Below are positions 1 through 5,777 of a DNA stretch of 8,150 nucleotides, piece by piece. The position numbers and the translations under genes are program-made. The stretch's first letter is position 1, and each line of letters begins with the position of its first letter. The notes beneath the pieces were generated by a model, which searched no databases, was not told where the DNA came from, and saw nothing but the letters and a program-made list of their open reading frames with translations. This stretch comes from Lachnospiraceae bacterium (GTDB lineage: Bacteria > Bacillota > Clostridia > Lachnospirales > Lachnospiraceae), in contig DOWG01000129.1 of assembly GCA_003519685.1 (NCBI GenBank), forward strand, positions 3,260-11,409, in the 5' to 3' direction.

Positions 1-96
1 CGAATCGGATACATTTGTCGAAATCATAACATGGTATACATGGTGGGTGTGAACAGTAACATCGATCTTTCGATCTTTGTCAGCTTTTTGTCTAAG
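1..96. other. Left edge, no supportable gene
   Basis: This is the downstream flank of the PIN-like gene. The plus-strand frame starting at base 1 is open to a TAA at 127-129, so a convergent gene ending inside the PIN 3' end is possible, but 42 codons without a recognisable motif do not support a call. A short stem (ATCGA/TCGAT, 61-74) lies 23 bases beyond the PIN stop but has no T-run, so I see no clear terminator. Confidence 0.4.
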
Positions 97-1035
97 TCAA
101 TAATATATTGTGAAGTTAGCATCGTATAATAGCTTGTCCGCTAATTTTTCCTTATCAAAATCTTTTTCTTTTGGCTTCAGATCATATTCTTCGGAACAGC
201 AAACTTTTATATTCCTATCTTGATAGGTGCAATCTAATATATTTTGAAGCTCCATTATTGTATTTATTAATCCTTCTTTTATAAGAAGTTGACATAGTGC
301 GGGTGTTGTTAATAATGAGCATCTCTTTGCCCCGGTATGTTTTTCTAGATTCTCACTCATCATTACCAGCTTTCTAATAAATTTTCTGTCTTCACTAATA
401 ATTATGTACTTGTATTCATTTCGATCCGGAATATTCGACAATATCGCTATGCAAACCATGAATAATTCTTCTGCCATATTATCTTCTGATTTTCTGCCCG
501 CCCTAGCCATTTGAAAAAACGCAGAAAACAATTCTGTTCTCGAAGAGATCTTGTTCCCGCAAAGTTTTTGTATCATGTTTTCTCCAGAATTAGCAATAAT
601 CTCATCAACAGTACCTTTCCATTTCCGTGCTGTTCTCAATGCATATTTCAAAAAAATATTAAGCTCTTCTTCCGAGTAACTATAAACCTTTCTTAGACAT
701 TTCAAAGAATCTTCTTCATTAAATATTAATACACGAATACCTTCATCGTATAATTTTTTAATGAAATCAATATGTTCTCTCCACATCTTATGATCCTTCG
801 AGCACATTTCCAATAAAACAGTTCTTGTGATTATCACAACCCCTTTTTTACTTTTTATATAGGATAGGAATGGATTAATATTATAAATTTTTGCATGATT
901 TCTAATAGCGCAAGTATCATAAATGAAGCAAACATCTGCAACTAATATCATGTCAGTAACTTTTTTCTTATCAAGAACTACATATTTTTCAATCTCATCA
1001 AAATTATAAGGGGTTTCCACAAATGTTTTTTCCAT
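97..1035 (-). CDS. Long PIN-like nuclease, probable effector or toxin (312 aa)
   Basis: ATG start 4 bases after the protease stop, with AGGGGG (1043-1048) 7 bases upstream; TGA stop. The PIN pattern is visible: a first strand ending in Asp, FIYDTCAI (D40), in place of the usual LLDTNVL; a second acidic residue in TVLLEMCS (E76); acidic residues in EDNMAEELFM (D185, E189 or E190); and a strand ending in the last acid, IIISEDRKFI (D216). PIN domains are Mg/Mn-dependent RNases, often toxins. The acids span 177 residues, with about 75 extra helical residues between the second and third, and a tail of about 95 residues follows, so it is far longer than the usual 130-150 residues. PIN proteins coupled to HTH and ImmA/IrrE-type genes are known (for example DUF4411, about half this length), but I do not recognise this subfamily. 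RNase effector activity is inferred. Confidence 0.72.
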   Translation of the reverse strand: MEKTFVETPYNFDEIEKYVVLDKKKVTDMILVADVCFIYDTCAIRNHAKIYNINPFLSYIKSKKGVVIITRTVLLEMCSKDHKMWREHIDFIKKLYDEGIRVLIFNEEDSLKCLRKVYSYSEEELNIFLKYALRTARKWKGTVDEIIANSGENMIQKLCGNKISSRTELFSAFFQMARAGRKSEDNMAEELFMVCIAILSNIPDRNEYKYIIISEDRKFIRKLVMMSENLEKHTGAKRCSLLTTPALCQLLIKEGLINTIMELQNILDCTYQDRNIKVCCSEEYDLKPKEKDFDKEKLADKLLYDANFTIYY

Positions 1036-1039
1036 TGGA

Positions 1040-1849
1040 TTACCCCCTAATCTCTTGATATAATTTTCTCAAATTGTTCTCTATCTTTTCCAGCTCTGTC
1101 TTACCCATTAGTTCTCGTGAAATAAGATATTCACCCTTTTTATTTACTAATACCAGTAATTTTTCAAAGTCGTCATTTTTTGATCCTTTTAATAACTCCA
1201 TATTCAACCATAGCTTATCAAACTGATCTCTTATTTGTTCCGAAGTAATACTCAATAACATTTTCAAACTATTACCGTCTTTGAGTAATTCTAACTCATA
1301 GCAGCGAATCAAAACAGCCATATATGGTGCTGAAAAGTAATTCATCAGATTTACAATCGTCTGCAATTCGAATTTATCCTCTTCCGCTTCCTGCTCAAAT
1401 TTATAAAACATTTTTATAAATTTCAATTCCGGCATCATTAACGCTGCCGCAAAATGATTCGCCATGATCTCTTCTTCATGATCATAATAATTCTCATTCA
1501 TGTAGAGTTCAACAGATTCTTCAAAAGGATGGCATTGATATAGAATATGATATATTTCATGGCATAGAGAAAAGTTAACATTTACTCTTGGTAATGTTGA
1601 ATTTAGTAAAACATATTTTGACCCGTCTCCGCTAAAACAAATGGCTCCTATTTCATTATCCTTAAAAGGAATTTCGGCTAACAAATAACCCTTTTTATTA
1701 ATAACCGCTCTGGCTATTTGCATAATATTCAGCAAATCGTCTTTGTTTTCCATATTTGCTTCATTATAAAATTCTTTTAATTTTTCATTTACTGAGTCTT
1801 TATTTTTTTTGCTATTTGAAATAATCGTTTGAAATTTCTTGAAATCCAC
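1040..1849 (-). CDS. ImmA/IrrE-family zinc metallopeptidase (269 aa)
   Basis: GTG start directly after the TGA of the HTH gene; TAA stop. The catalytic core is clear: FSLCHEIYHILY carries the HExxH zinc motif at residues 97-101 (H97, E98, H101). Downstream, the EEIMANHFAAALMMP block at about 126-140 supplies the probable third zinc ligand (E127) and the conserved N-x-FA-A-LMMP signature of the family. The preceding LLNSTLP element (81-87) is also typical. Residues 150-269 are a helical C-terminal region, longer than the minimal domain, which may sense a signal or bind the PIN protein. Family members cleave HTH repressors (ImmA, IrrE/PprI) in response to stress or cell state. Its place between the HTH and PIN genes suggests that it relieves repression, or that it activates or restrains the nuclease. 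Cytoplasmic. The fold and active site are visible; substrate and trigger are inferred. Confidence 0.9.
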   Translation of the reverse strand: MDFKKFQTIISNSKKNKDSVNEKLKEFYNEANMENKDDLLNIMQIARAVINKKGYLLAEIPFKDNEIGAICFSGDGSKYVLLNSTLPRVNVNFSLCHEIYHILYQCHPFEESVELYMNENYYDHEEEIMANHFAAALMMPELKFIKMFYKFEQEAEEDKFELQTIVNLMNYFSAPYMAVLIRCYELELLKDGNSLKMLLSITSEQIRDQFDKLWLNMELLKGSKNDDFEKLLVLVNKKGEYLISRELMGKTELEKIENNLRKLYQEIRG

Positions 1850-2227
1850 TCAATCACTCCTCATAGAAAGGTTGGTAGTTGATAATCTTTTTTCAACTCC
1901 TAGAACAGCATCTAAGTTTTCTAAGAAATCAATTAATTTCAAAGCAAATTCCTGTTGCTCCGCTTTTGGTTCTCCGGCATAAAACGCTACATTTAAGCTC
2001 TCTACGGATTTATTATTAGAGATGCTTATATTGTCCCCAATAAAAAATTCTATTTTCTCGCCTAATGCATATGCTATTTTTTCCATATCACTGGTAGTTG
2101 CCTCTTGTACCTCATTTAATATCCGCGATAATTTATTCGCCTCAATTCCTGATTTCAAACTTATATATGTTCTTTTTATTTTTTTAACGGCTAAATACTC
2201 ATTAACATTATCAATAAATTTACTCAT
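1850..2227 (-). CDS. Cro/C1 (XRE)-type HTH transcriptional regulator (125 aa)
   Basis: ATG start with AGGGG (2236-2240) 8 bases upstream; TGA stop. Residues 3-58 form a Cro/C1-type helix-turn-helix: helix 2 near 18-28 (RTYISLKSGI), recognition helix near 29-38 (EANKLSRILN), and a following helix at 45-56 (TSDMEKIAYALG). Residues 75-125 form a helical tail that may dimerise or be the target of the protease. It is the first gene of the module behind a consensus promoter with two palindromes, so it is most likely an autorepressor. The next gene follows with no gap and in the same frame. In ICEBs1 of Bacillus subtilis an ImmR regulator of this type is cleaved by ImmA; a similar relation here is inference. 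It could also act as the antitoxin component for the PIN-like protein. Low GC compared with the upstream cluster. Confidence 0.88.
   Translation of the reverse strand: MSKFIDNVNEYLAVKKIKRTYISLKSGIEANKLSRILNEVQEATTSDMEKIAYALGEKIEFFIGDNISISNNKSVESLNVAFYAGEPKAEQQEFALKLIDFLENLDAVLGVEKRLSTTNLSMRSD
1855..1862 (-). promoter_or_regulatory. Ribosome binding site that fixes a GTG start
   Basis: GAGGAGTG on the minus strand lies inside the last codons of the HTH gene. Its AGGAG core (1857-1861) is 7 bases before the GTG at 1849-1847. The codon just before this GTG is the in-frame TGA of the HTH gene, so the protease frame cannot begin upstream without reading through a stop. Confidence 0.7.
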
Positions 2228-2244
2228 TTTTTTCGCCCCTGTTC

Positions 2245-2259
2245 TATCATATAATGATA
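2245..2259. promoter_or_regulatory. Candidate operator O2 in the leader
   Basis: TATCATATAATGATA is a perfect palindrome with 6-base arms and a 3-base centre, at about +17 to +31 of the expected transcript. Its centre is 72 bp from that of the O1 copy at 2317-2331, close to seven helical turns. The two sites would lie on the same face of the DNA, and a repressor bound to both could loop or block the promoter between them. Confidence 0.55.
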
Positions 2260-2281
2260 TATTATTCCTTTCTTTAATTAT

Positions 2282-2310
2282 ATTATACCCATATAAAAGA
2301 TATGTGTCAA
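2282..2310 (-). promoter_or_regulatory. Consensus sigma-A promoter of the HTH-protease-PIN module
   Basis: On the minus strand a perfect -35 TTGACA (2305-2310) is followed by a 17-base spacer and a perfect -10 TATAAT (2282-2287). Transcription would start near 2275, giving a leader of about 48 bases. So perfect a promoter usually needs a repressor to hold it down, which fits the flanking palindromes and the regulator gene it drives. No convincing terminator separates it from the upstream cluster, so some read-through from there is also possible. Confidence 0.85.
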
Positions 2311-2316
2311 ATATTA

Positions 2317-2331
2317 TATCATATTTTGATA
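2317..2331. promoter_or_regulatory. Candidate operator O1 upstream of the -35 box
   Basis: TATCATATTTTGATA is an imperfect palindrome (5 of 6 arm positions pair, 3-base centre). It matches the perfect palindrome at 2245-2259 in 13 of 15 positions. It lies 6 bases upstream of the -35 hexamer, about -42 to -56 from the expected transcription start. It is a probable site for the HTH protein encoded just downstream. Confidence 0.5.
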
Positions 2332-2350
2332 GTTTGCTCCCGAGCCCTGC

Positions 2351-3520
2351 CTATTCGATCTCCGGGATACCATATCGTTTTAATATCAGATTTGCCTCCT
2401 GTGCGCTCTCCGGATTCTCCTTGATTGTGGATTTGATTACTTCCAGTGATTCCTCCTTCTGCTTCATAATGGTATCAATTCTATCCCGCAGCTTTTGCCG
2501 GCGGACATTGAGACGATGCCGTACCTCCACCATTTCCTTGCTATCAATAATCGCACTCGGCTGATAGATCCATATTTCCGAATCCGATACCCCGATTTCC
2601 TTTAGTTCTTTCATCAACTCATTATTATAAAAATTCAGCATCTGGGTGTTGGTCTGATATTTTCGGGCTTCCTCTTTCAGTACTATATATTCTTCCCATA
2701 AGGCTTTTAGTTTATCGTAGTTATCCACCGTGTATTTGTTATAGGTATACTCCAGAAAATTCAGATTGTTTACGGATTTTATTTTAACTTTGTTCATCAA
2801 CATGATCTGTCTTTTTTGCTTTGCCTGAACAAACTGGATAGCATAAGTATTTTTTCTTGCCTCCATAAAAATATAGAGAGAGGATGCCATTCCCATCAGT
2901 ACCGTAAGCAGAAAAGGAATCGATAAATTGGCCTCCGAATAATTTTCCAGCAGGGCAAAGATGATAAACAGAAATACTACAATGATACTGGTTGTAATTG
3001 CAATCCACTTTAAATATCCCTGCTTGCTGATGATATCCTCCTGCTCCGCTGCCAGGGCGTTCTTTTCTTTCTCAAGAAACTCCATATCCCTATGAATCTT
3101 ATCCTGATATTCTTCTCTTTCCTTAATCTCCGGCAGCTCCCTCGGGAGCTGCATCTCGTACCGTTCAAAAAGGCGATACTGCCGGTCCGTCAGGATTGTA
3201 TTTTTCTGCTGGAAGAGATTCCGTTCCCTTGTTAAGTTATATATATTACGGGCTGCCTCTTCCAGCTTCTCCCTCTGCTCCTTTAGACTCATATCAATCC
3301 GCTGCATATCCGTCAAATAGGAGGTAACTGCCTGATATTCTACTTTCGCCTCCTCAATCTGACGATCGCTTTCAGATATCAATTCACAATTATCCACAAG
3401 AAAGCTAAGCTGATCCGCCGGCGCAGTTTGCTGTCTGCTGCTTTTTTTATCACTTTTCGGAATATAGTCCTTCTCTTTTGTTTCTGTTTTTTTACGTTTC
3501 AATAATCCCAAGAATCCCAT
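2351..3520 (-). CDS. Coiled-coil membrane protein with two central transmembrane helices (389 aa)
   Basis: ATG start with AGAGG at 3528-3532, 7 bases upstream, 24 bases after the TPR gene; TAG stop. The N-terminus is basic and lysine-rich (residues 8-28), with no cleavable signal. A long charged coiled-coil runs from about 50 to 167. It is followed by two hydrophobic segments, about 171-191 (WIAITTSIIVVFLFIIFALL) and 200-219 (SIPFLLTVLMGMASSLYIFM), separated by a short polar turn. Further helical, coiled-coil-prone stretches lie at about 265-310 and 330-375. The hairpin topology would leave both long arms in the cytoplasm, with only a short loop outside. I do not recognise a named family. As the last gene of the cluster it is a plausible membrane anchor for the upstream scaffold, Hsp70-like and TPR proteins. 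The membrane prediction is strong; the anchor role is inference. Confidence 0.75.
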   Translation of the reverse strand: MGFLGLLKRKKTETKEKDYIPKSDKKSSRQQTAPADQLSFLVDNCELISESDRQIEEAKVEYQAVTSYLTDMQRIDMSLKEQREKLEEAARNIYNLTRERNLFQQKNTILTDRQYRLFERYEMQLPRELPEIKEREEYQDKIHRDMEFLEKEKNALAAEQEDIISKQGYLKWIAITTSIIVVFLFIIFALLENYSEANLSIPFLLTVLMGMASSLYIFMEARKNTYAIQFVQAKQKRQIMLMNKVKIKSVNNLNFLEYTYNKYTVDNYDKLKALWEEYIVLKEEARKYQTNTQMLNFYNNELMKELKEIGVSDSEIWIYQPSAIIDSKEMVEVRHRLNVRRQKLRDRIDTIMKQKEESLEVIKSTIKENPESAQEANLILKRYGIPEIE

Positions 3521-3544
3521 CGGTATACCTCTCTTATGTAAAAG

Positions 3545-4375
3545 CTATTGGAAGACCTGCCTTACGGGAATCTTCCATTTCTCTATTATTTCATCCGCAA
3601 TTCTATAGTATTCTGCAATTCTGCCTTCCGCTTTGCACTGCTTTAATCGATGAATTTCTATCATTCCATCGCTGACCTCGGCCTCCCCCTGGATTTGCTC
3701 CATATAACGGGTCATCGCATTCTTTGTTGCTTCGTCCACTTGGTATTCCCCAGCCTTTTCCTCAAAATCGCCGCCGCTTAGTAATACCGCATATAAGAAC
3801 TGCTGCAGGCTCTCCTCCCGATGATTATGCTCGTAAGCCTGACGAAAGAGCTCCGTTGCTTCCTTTAGCCCCTTACTCTGCGCCGTTGCGATTGCCATAT
3901 TATGAAGCACATCCCCATAATCCTCCGGGGTTAAGCTGTTTCCTTCCTCGGGATTTACGATGCGGTCATACTCACTGAGCGCCTCTGTATACTGCCGATT
4001 GTTCAATAACTCATTTGCCTTATAAAAATTTCTCTTCCAACGGGGCATGCCGATCACACCGTCAAGCACTTTAAGAAAGCTCATGATTTCCTTCTCACCA
4101 TAATAGTCACAGCTGCACAGCACTACGGTAACGATCGTCTTTAAATCCGCGCCCTTTGCTTTTAAGGTTTTTAATTTTTCCGCCCGATCCGCAAGTTTTA
4201 ACTCCGTACCGATCCAGTCCAGCAGGGAATCTGTAAATAGGCTTTCTTCAATCAGGTAAACATGATGATATAAATAATAGCACAATTCTTCTATGGAATA
4301 AATACGAACGCCGGCCTGGGAAAATACATACGGCCGTTCTGTCCTGACCCCACTGCATAGTATTAATTTGCCCAT
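3545..4375 (-). CDS. TPR-containing protein (276 aa)
   Basis: ATG start preceded by AGAGGTAGG (within 4381-4390) and a TAG stop. Residues 1-105 form a conserved-looking N-terminal region (LILCSGVRTERPYVF, then IYSIEELCYYLYHHVYLI) that I cannot assign to a named domain. Two tetratricopeptide-type helix pairs follow: about 111-140 (WKRNFYKANELLNNRQYTEA) and 153-186 (YGDVLHNMAIA, then LKEATELFRQAYEHN). The last 90 residues are charged helices. There is no signal peptide or membrane helix, so it is probably cytoplasmic. TPRs bind peptides or partner proteins and are common Hsp70 co-factors, which fits the Hsp70-like gene 52 bases upstream. An adaptor between that ATPase and the membrane protein encoded next is inference. 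The precise function is unknown. Confidence 0.75.
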   Translation of the reverse strand: MGKLILCSGVRTERPYVFSQAGVRIYSIEELCYYLYHHVYLIEESLFTDSLLDWIGTELKLADRAEKLKTLKAKGADLKTIVTVVLCSCDYYGEKEIMSFLKVLDGVIGMPRWKRNFYKANELLNNRQYTEALSEYDRIVNPEEGNSLTPEDYGDVLHNMAIATAQSKGLKEATELFRQAYEHNHREESLQQFLYAVLLSGGDFEEKAGEYQVDEATKNAMTRYMEQIQGEAEVSDGMIEIHRLKQCKAEGRIAEYYRIADEIIEKWKIPVRQVFQ

Positions 4376-4403
4376 AGTATCCTACCTCTTTTTCAATTTA
4401 TCT

Positions 4404-4417
4404 GGAAGGCTTTTGAC
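4404..4417. repeat. Motif shared, in inverse orientation, with the intergenic hairpin at 5718-5774
   Basis: GGAAGGCTTTTGAC on the plus strand here matches, apart from one extra T, the reverse complement of GTCAAAGCCTTCC at 5722-5734. Both copies lie in gaps between genes of the same cluster. As RNA, this copy could pair with the 3' arm of the upstream hairpin more extensively than that hairpin's own 5' arm does. It may be a degraded repeat, a competing pairing partner or chance. Confidence 0.35.
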
Positions 4418-4427
4418 CCTGTCTCCA

Positions 4428-5690
4428 TTATATTTCCAGCAGAAACTCCCAAACCCGCCCGGTCTCCGGATAGAAAGCTCCAAATCCGCGGTCCGTAACC
4501 GTTATCTTTGCTTCGGAACTGCTGGTACAGGTTAGGTTGATTTCCAGCCTTGTCATTCGTTTCGGACGTTCCGGCAAATGGCTGGGGACCAATCTTTCCC
4601 GAAGGACTTCCCTTGTTATAATGTTTTTAATAACCAGCTCAATCTCAGCCTCATCCTCCGGAATGACTTCAATGCTTTTATTTACCTCATACCATGGTAT
4701 GGCCGCCTCGGTTAAAGGCACTTCCGTCATTTTTGCATCCGCATACAGACGAATCCCTATCGAGCTTGTAATCATCTCGTCATTTAGCAGGATATAGTCC
4801 TCCAGCTTTCGATCCCCGGAAAGCTCCTTCGCAGCATAGCAGGCCCCCTTCGTGTACAGATTTTGTCCAAGAAAGGCTCTCCTTCCCGTACAGAGACTTT
4901 GTATAATTTTCTCCGCCCAGCCGCCCTCAAAGCCTATCCCGGTAAAATACAGGGTGGAAACAATTTGTTTAAACAGCAGGGTGTCTGCGAGGGTTTTAAA
5001 GATATAACCCACATCGACCTCTTTCTTGTCCAGCATATCATAGCTTAAATGATCCGTTAAATCTTTTTTGGCAAGACTGGCCACAATCGGCTTGACTCTC
5101 CGGTTAAAGCTGATCTGATAATAGCTCAGTCCTTGCCTGTTAAAATCAAATAGGCCGACATCGTTCAGCCATAGCGAACGCTCCTGGCTTAAAGCATAGT
5201 AAAGATATGCTCCCGCATGCCCCATGACAACAGCACGGTCCTTATCGATTCCAAGCATCGACAGCGCCTGATAGATTTTTTCCACAAGAGCCGGCTGGGT
5301 ATCCCGAACGGTTACTACCAGCTGTGTGATCGGTTCGGTAGGAAAATAATTTTTAATTAGCATCAGAGTTTTCCGAAGAAATTTTTCCAGCAGCATTACT
5401 CCGGTGAATTTCTGATCGAAAATTACAGTTTCTTCCCCGGTTATTATTTTGCTAAGAATAGAATCAATCCGGATTCCTTCCCCTGCCGCTGCGCAGATTA
5501 CCGCTTCCTCTCCAAACAGCCATTGCTTTGTTTCCTGCTTAATACACAACACGGTAGGAATGGGACTGTAATCCTCCTCCCCCGCCGGACTGATGGTGAC
5601 CGGCTCCTGCCGCTTGTAGCTGAAACAGCTGATTTGCGTAAAATCCTCGCACAAATCATATCCTACTATTAATTTTCCGGGTGTATCCAA
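4428..5690 (-). CDS. DUF5716-like divergent Hsp70/actin-fold ATPase (420 aa)
   Basis: It starts at TTG with a good ribosome binding site and ends with TAA. The order of parts follows Hsp70. Residues 7-20 (IVGYDLCEDFTQIS) resemble the phosphate-1 strand-turn-strand. Residues 124-167 pass from VVTVRD to VMGHAGAYLYYAL, like the Hsp70 stretch ending in the NEPTAAALAYG motif. Residues 175-195 (around LNDVGLFDFNRQG) sit where phosphate-2 should be but lack the usual DxGGGT glycines. Residues 250-257 (TGIGFEGG) and 276-287 (QNLYTKGACYAA) match the adenosine-motif region. The C-terminal 310-420 is beta-rich and resembles a substrate-binding beta domain (RLEINL, AKITVTDRG). The nucleotide domain, about 300 residues, is shorter than the roughly 380 of DnaK, and no helical lid is seen. 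I recall this as DUF5716, a neighbour of DUF5717. The Hsp70 relation is inference from pattern; ATP hydrolysis is uncertain given the degenerate phosphate loops. Its genomic partners suggest a dedicated chaperone-like role. Cytoplasmic. Confidence 0.78.
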   Translation of the reverse strand: MDTPGKLIVGYDLCEDFTQISCFSYKRQEPVTISPAGEEDYSPIPTVLCIKQETKQWLFGEEAVICAAAGEGIRIDSILSKIITGEETVIFDQKFTGVMLLEKFLRKTLMLIKNYFPTEPITQLVVTVRDTQPALVEKIYQALSMLGIDKDRAVVMGHAGAYLYYALSQERSLWLNDVGLFDFNRQGLSYYQISFNRRVKPIVASLAKKDLTDHLSYDMLDKKEVDVGYIFKTLADTLLFKQIVSTLYFTGIGFEGGWAEKIIQSLCTGRRAFLGQNLYTKGACYAAKELSGDRKLEDYILLNDEMITSSIGIRLYADAKMTEVPLTEAAIPWYEVNKSIEVIPEDEAEIELVIKNIITREVLRERLVPSHLPERPKRMTRLEINLTCTSSSEAKITVTDRGFGAFYPETGRVWEFLLEI

Positions 5691-5697
5691 TCGAATT

Positions 5698-5705
5698 CAC
5701 CTCTT
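5698..5705 (-). promoter_or_regulatory. Ribosome binding site that fixes a TTG start
   Basis: AAGAGGTG on the minus strand lies 7 bases before a TTG at 5690-5688. An in-frame TGA (5697-5699) overlaps this site, so the frame cannot begin further upstream, and the next in-frame methionine is about 99 residues inside the protein. The TTG is therefore the start. Confidence 0.75.
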
Positions 5706-5717
5706 ATCTCTCAAGAT

Positions 5718-5774
5718 GAGTGTCAAAGCCTTCCTAACAAATCATCTTCATTCATAAATCCGCTTTTGACACTC
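5718..5774 (-). promoter_or_regulatory. Long-loop inverted repeat between the DUF5717-like and DUF5716-like genes
   Basis: The arms are GAGTGTCAAAGC (5718-5729) and GCTTTTGACACTC (5762-5774), which pair over 12 bp with one bulged base and enclose a 32-base loop. It fills most of the 87-base gap and ends about 12 bases before the Shine-Dalgarno of the next gene. No T-run follows on the transcribed strand, so it does not look like an intrinsic terminator. It could be an mRNA-processing or stabilising hairpin that sets the ratio of the two proteins, or a protein-binding palindrome. The repeat is directly visible; its role is inference. Confidence 0.5.
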
Positions 5775-5777
5775 CTA

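Noticed and set aside
30..42. CATGGTATACATG palindrome-like site
   Set aside because: Short, imperfect and isolated; not near a promoter I can identify.
61..74. ATCGA-TCTT-TCGAT stem downstream of the PIN gene as a terminator
   Set aside because: Stem of only 5 bp and no T-run on the transcribed strand.
24..122. Minus-strand open frame of 32 residues overlapping the PIN stop (MLTSQYIIDLDKKLTKIERS at its start)
   Set aside because: It reads protein-like and could hint at a frameshifted PIN tail, but it has no ribosome binding site, is very short and matches no family I know.
1..129. Plus-strand frame open from the edge, possible end of a convergent gene
   Set aside because: Only 42 codons are visible, with no recognisable motif; needs sequence to the left of the window.
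2022..2564. Plus-strand open frame of 180 codons
   Set aside because: It lies antisense over the end of the membrane-protein gene, the promoter region and the HTH gene, crosses two genes with good minus-strand evidence, and has no recognisable domain.
5691..5777. Internal promoter for the DUF5716-like gene from the TTTGACAC in the hairpin
   Set aside because: The -35-like hexamer is part of the inverted repeat, and no -10-like sequence lies at the right spacing.
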